A stretch of DNA of 35,152 bases from an uncultured Planctomycetia bacterium (GTDB lineage Bacteria > Planctomycetota > Phycisphaerae > Phycisphaerales > SM1A02). Shown piece after piece: positions 33,632 to 35,152 of the stretch. Made by a program: the position numbers and the translations under genes. The stretch lies in contig CALFOZ010000218.1 of assembly GCA_937919205.1 (NCBI GenBank), positions 1 through 35,152 of the forward strand, given 5' to 3'. The first letter of the stretch is position 1. Each line of letters opens with the position of its first letter. A model generated the notes under the pieces. It worked only from the letters and a program-made list of their open reading frames with translations, was not told the DNA's origin and did not search any database.

Positions 33632-35152
33632 GTGTATCCAGTCCAACTTGCCAATCGATATCTCACCAGCCGCATCATTCCGCTGATCGCGGTCGCGGCT
33701 GTTGCATTGTGCGTGGCACTGGTGGTGATTGTTGTCAGCGTCATGAGCGGATTTCTTGACATGCTACGCGCCAGTGGTCGCACGCTGATGGGCGATGTTG
33801 TGATTACGAATCCTATTCGCGGAATTCCTTGGTACGGGCAACTGATTGAGACCATTGAACAACTTCCACAGGCGCAAGCCGCCACTCCGTTGATTGATAC
33901 GTATGGACTGGTGCGCATGCCGTATCCCGAGGGCAGTGAAAAGGAAGTCGTGACCACGAACGTGTGGGGAATTGATCCGAGCAGTTTCAATCGCGTCACC
34001 GATTTTTCCAACGCCCTGTACTGGAAACCGCCCACTTCGCCGCAGGCCGCCGAAGCCATGCTTCCCGACGATCCACGCTTGAAACTGAGCGACAAAATTC
34101 TCAATGATGGTTTGAATGTAATCAAGAGCGACACCGGCGAGCCCGGACTTGTGCTGGGCATACATGTCTCTATTGTCAATGAACGCAGGCGCGATGGCAG
34201 TTATATCCCGCGCTATTCACAGTGGTTCATGCCGCTTCAATCCGTCACCCTGACGTTGGTTCCCATTAGCACCAAGGGAACCATCGCGGAGCCGCGCGAG
34301 CGCGTGTTTCCGGTGGTGAATGAATTTAAAAGCGGCGTGTACCAAATAGATAAAAACCGCGTGATGATTTCACTTGATGAGGCTCAGAAATTATTGCGCT
34401 TGGACGCAGGCACGTTGTACGACATGCAAGCTCCGCCCAACGCCGACGGAACTTTGCCAGTGCTTGGAACAAGCCCCGCGAAAGTGCACAAAGTGTTGGT
34501 GCGCGCCAAGCCTGGCGTGACTCCAGAAGAACTGAAAGCCGCGGTGATTGGCGCCTATGAAAAATTCGCGGTTGATGTGGAATTCGATCCATCCAAAGTG
34601 GTCAAGGCCCCGCGCATAGGAAACCTGAGCATTCTGACGTGGGAGCAACAACTGCGCGACTTGATTGCTCCTGTGGAAAAAGAACGGGAAATGATGCGTA
34701 TTTTGTTCTCGATTGTGTATCTGGTGTGCGCCGGATTGGTGCTGAGCATCTTCTGGGCCATTGTGCAAGAGAAGACCCGCGATGTTGGAATTTTGCGCTC
34801 GGTGGGCGCGAGCCGATTTGGAATTTTATGGATCTTCCTGCAATACGGCTTGGTCATTGGCGCCATTGGCGGACTCTGTGGAGTTGGCCTTGGCTGGCTG
34901 GTGATTCACAATATTAATTTTATTCACGAGACCATTGGCCAAGACGCGCCCGCCTGGAGTTACGTGGCTAGTTTTATAATTGCCGCGATTAGTTTTGCCA
35001 TGAGCGTGCGCGGCCTGACAACTGGCGTGTTGTTGAGCACGTTGTTGTGGTTGGTGCTTGGCATCACGATCACACTTGTTGGAATTGGGTTGACACTGCA
35101 CCGCGGCACCTTGATTTGGGATCCAAGCGTCTACTACTTCGCAACCATTCCC
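33632..35152 (+). CDS. LolC/LolE-family ABC transporter permease, 3' end outside the window
   Basis: The frame stays open from the GTG at 33632 to the right edge (507 codons, no stop). It begins YPVQLANRYLTSRIIPLIAV, typical of LolC/E, then a first membrane helix (ALCVALVVIVVSVMSG). A large periplasmic domain of about 330 residues follows, then a second helix and the FtsX/MacB cytoplasmic loop EKTRDVGILRSVGASRFGILWIFL. LolCDE extracts lipoproteins from the inner membrane for delivery to the outer membrane. Before the closing DPSVYYFATIP motif there are about 55 residues with two extra hydrophobic segments (around 443-460 and 466-488) not expected in LolC/E. GTG is preferred because the first conserved residues follow directly; no Shine-Dalgarno site is obvious. 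Its ATPase partner (LolD) is not in view. Confidence 0.88.
   Translation, partial: MYPVQLANRYLTSRIIPLIAVAAVALCVALVVIVVSVMSGFLDMLRASGRTLMGDVVITNPIRGIPWYGQLIETIEQLPQAQAATPLIDTYGLVRMPYPEGSEKEVVTTNVWGIDPSSFNRVTDFSNALYWKPPTSPQAAEAMLPDDPRLKLSDKILNDGLNVIKSDTGEPGLVLGIHVSIVNERRRDGSYIPRYSQWFMPLQSVTLTLVPISTKGTIAEPRERVFPVVNEFKSGVYQIDKNRVMISLDEAQKLLRLDAGTLYDMQAPPNADGTLPVLGTSPAKVHKVLVRAKPGVTPEELKAAVIGAYEKFAVDVEFDPSKVVKAPRIGNLSILTWEQQLRDLIAPVEKEREMMRILFSIVYLVCAGLVLSIFWAIVQEKTRDVGILRSVGASRFGILWIFLQYGLVIGAIGGLCGVGLGWLVIHNINFIHETIGQDAPAWSYVASFIIAAISFAMSVRGLTTGVLLSTLLWLVLGITITLVGIGLTLHRGTLIWDPSVYYFATIP

Overview
This 35.2-kb chromosomal window has ordinary, densely packed bacterial genes (about 24 protein genes) and no insertion sequence, phage gene, tRNA, rRNA or CRISPR array that I can see. 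Base composition looks even at roughly 50-55% GC, with many GGC/GCG codons. LpxI (lipid A synthesis), a LolC/E-type permease, an O-antigen ligase, TonB/ExbD-like proteins and DsbD all point to a Gram-negative envelope. The GyrA active-site region (GESVIYP in place of GDSAVYD) and the overall gene mix suggest the Planctomycetota, perhaps a Phycisphaerae-like lineage. That placement is inference from protein style, not a search result.

Layout. 57-1850 (-): iscS-iscU for Fe-S cluster assembly. 2079-2960 (+): panC, which converges on and overlaps the end of a long leftward cluster. That cluster (18077 down to 2941) reads nusA, infB, rbfA, an HhH-GPD-like protein, a giant TPR protein, yebC, a repeat-rich lipoprotein, icd, a VTT membrane protein, a methyltransferase and a long-chain polyprenyl diphosphate synthase. 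Many junctions are translationally coupled (ATGA or TAATG overlaps). 18160-18475 (-): a gene-free stretch with a good sigma70-type promoter, several hairpins and a strong intrinsic terminator, which I read as a structured leader or small RNA upstream of nusA. 18546-20507 (+): dsbD. 20530-23888 (-): a WecA/MraY-type sugar-phosphate transferase and an O-antigen ligase/polymerase, coupled by ATGA. 23914-26100 (+): LOG-family protein, lpxI and a TlyA-like rRNA methyltransferase. 26396-31394 (+): gyrA, a STAS protein, an ExbD-like protein and a TonB-like protein. 31502-33535 (-): a GT2 glycosyltransferase and surE. 33632 to the right edge (+): a LolC/E-family permease cut off by the window end.

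How they fit together: nusA-infB-rbfA is the conserved transcription/translation core. wecA-like, O-antigen ligase, lpxI, the polyprenyl synthase, the GT2 enzyme and the LolC/E permease form a loose envelope theme (lipid carrier, glycan start and ligation, lipid A, lipoprotein export).

The most unusual features are the candidate nusA leader RNA, whose 5' end can pair with the terminator arm; a STAS-ExbD-TonB cassette without ExbB; extra membrane segments in the LolC/E-like permease; and repeated short tandem repeats, both in frame inside proteins (12/48, 42, 12 and 18 bp) and in spacers (about 12 bp).
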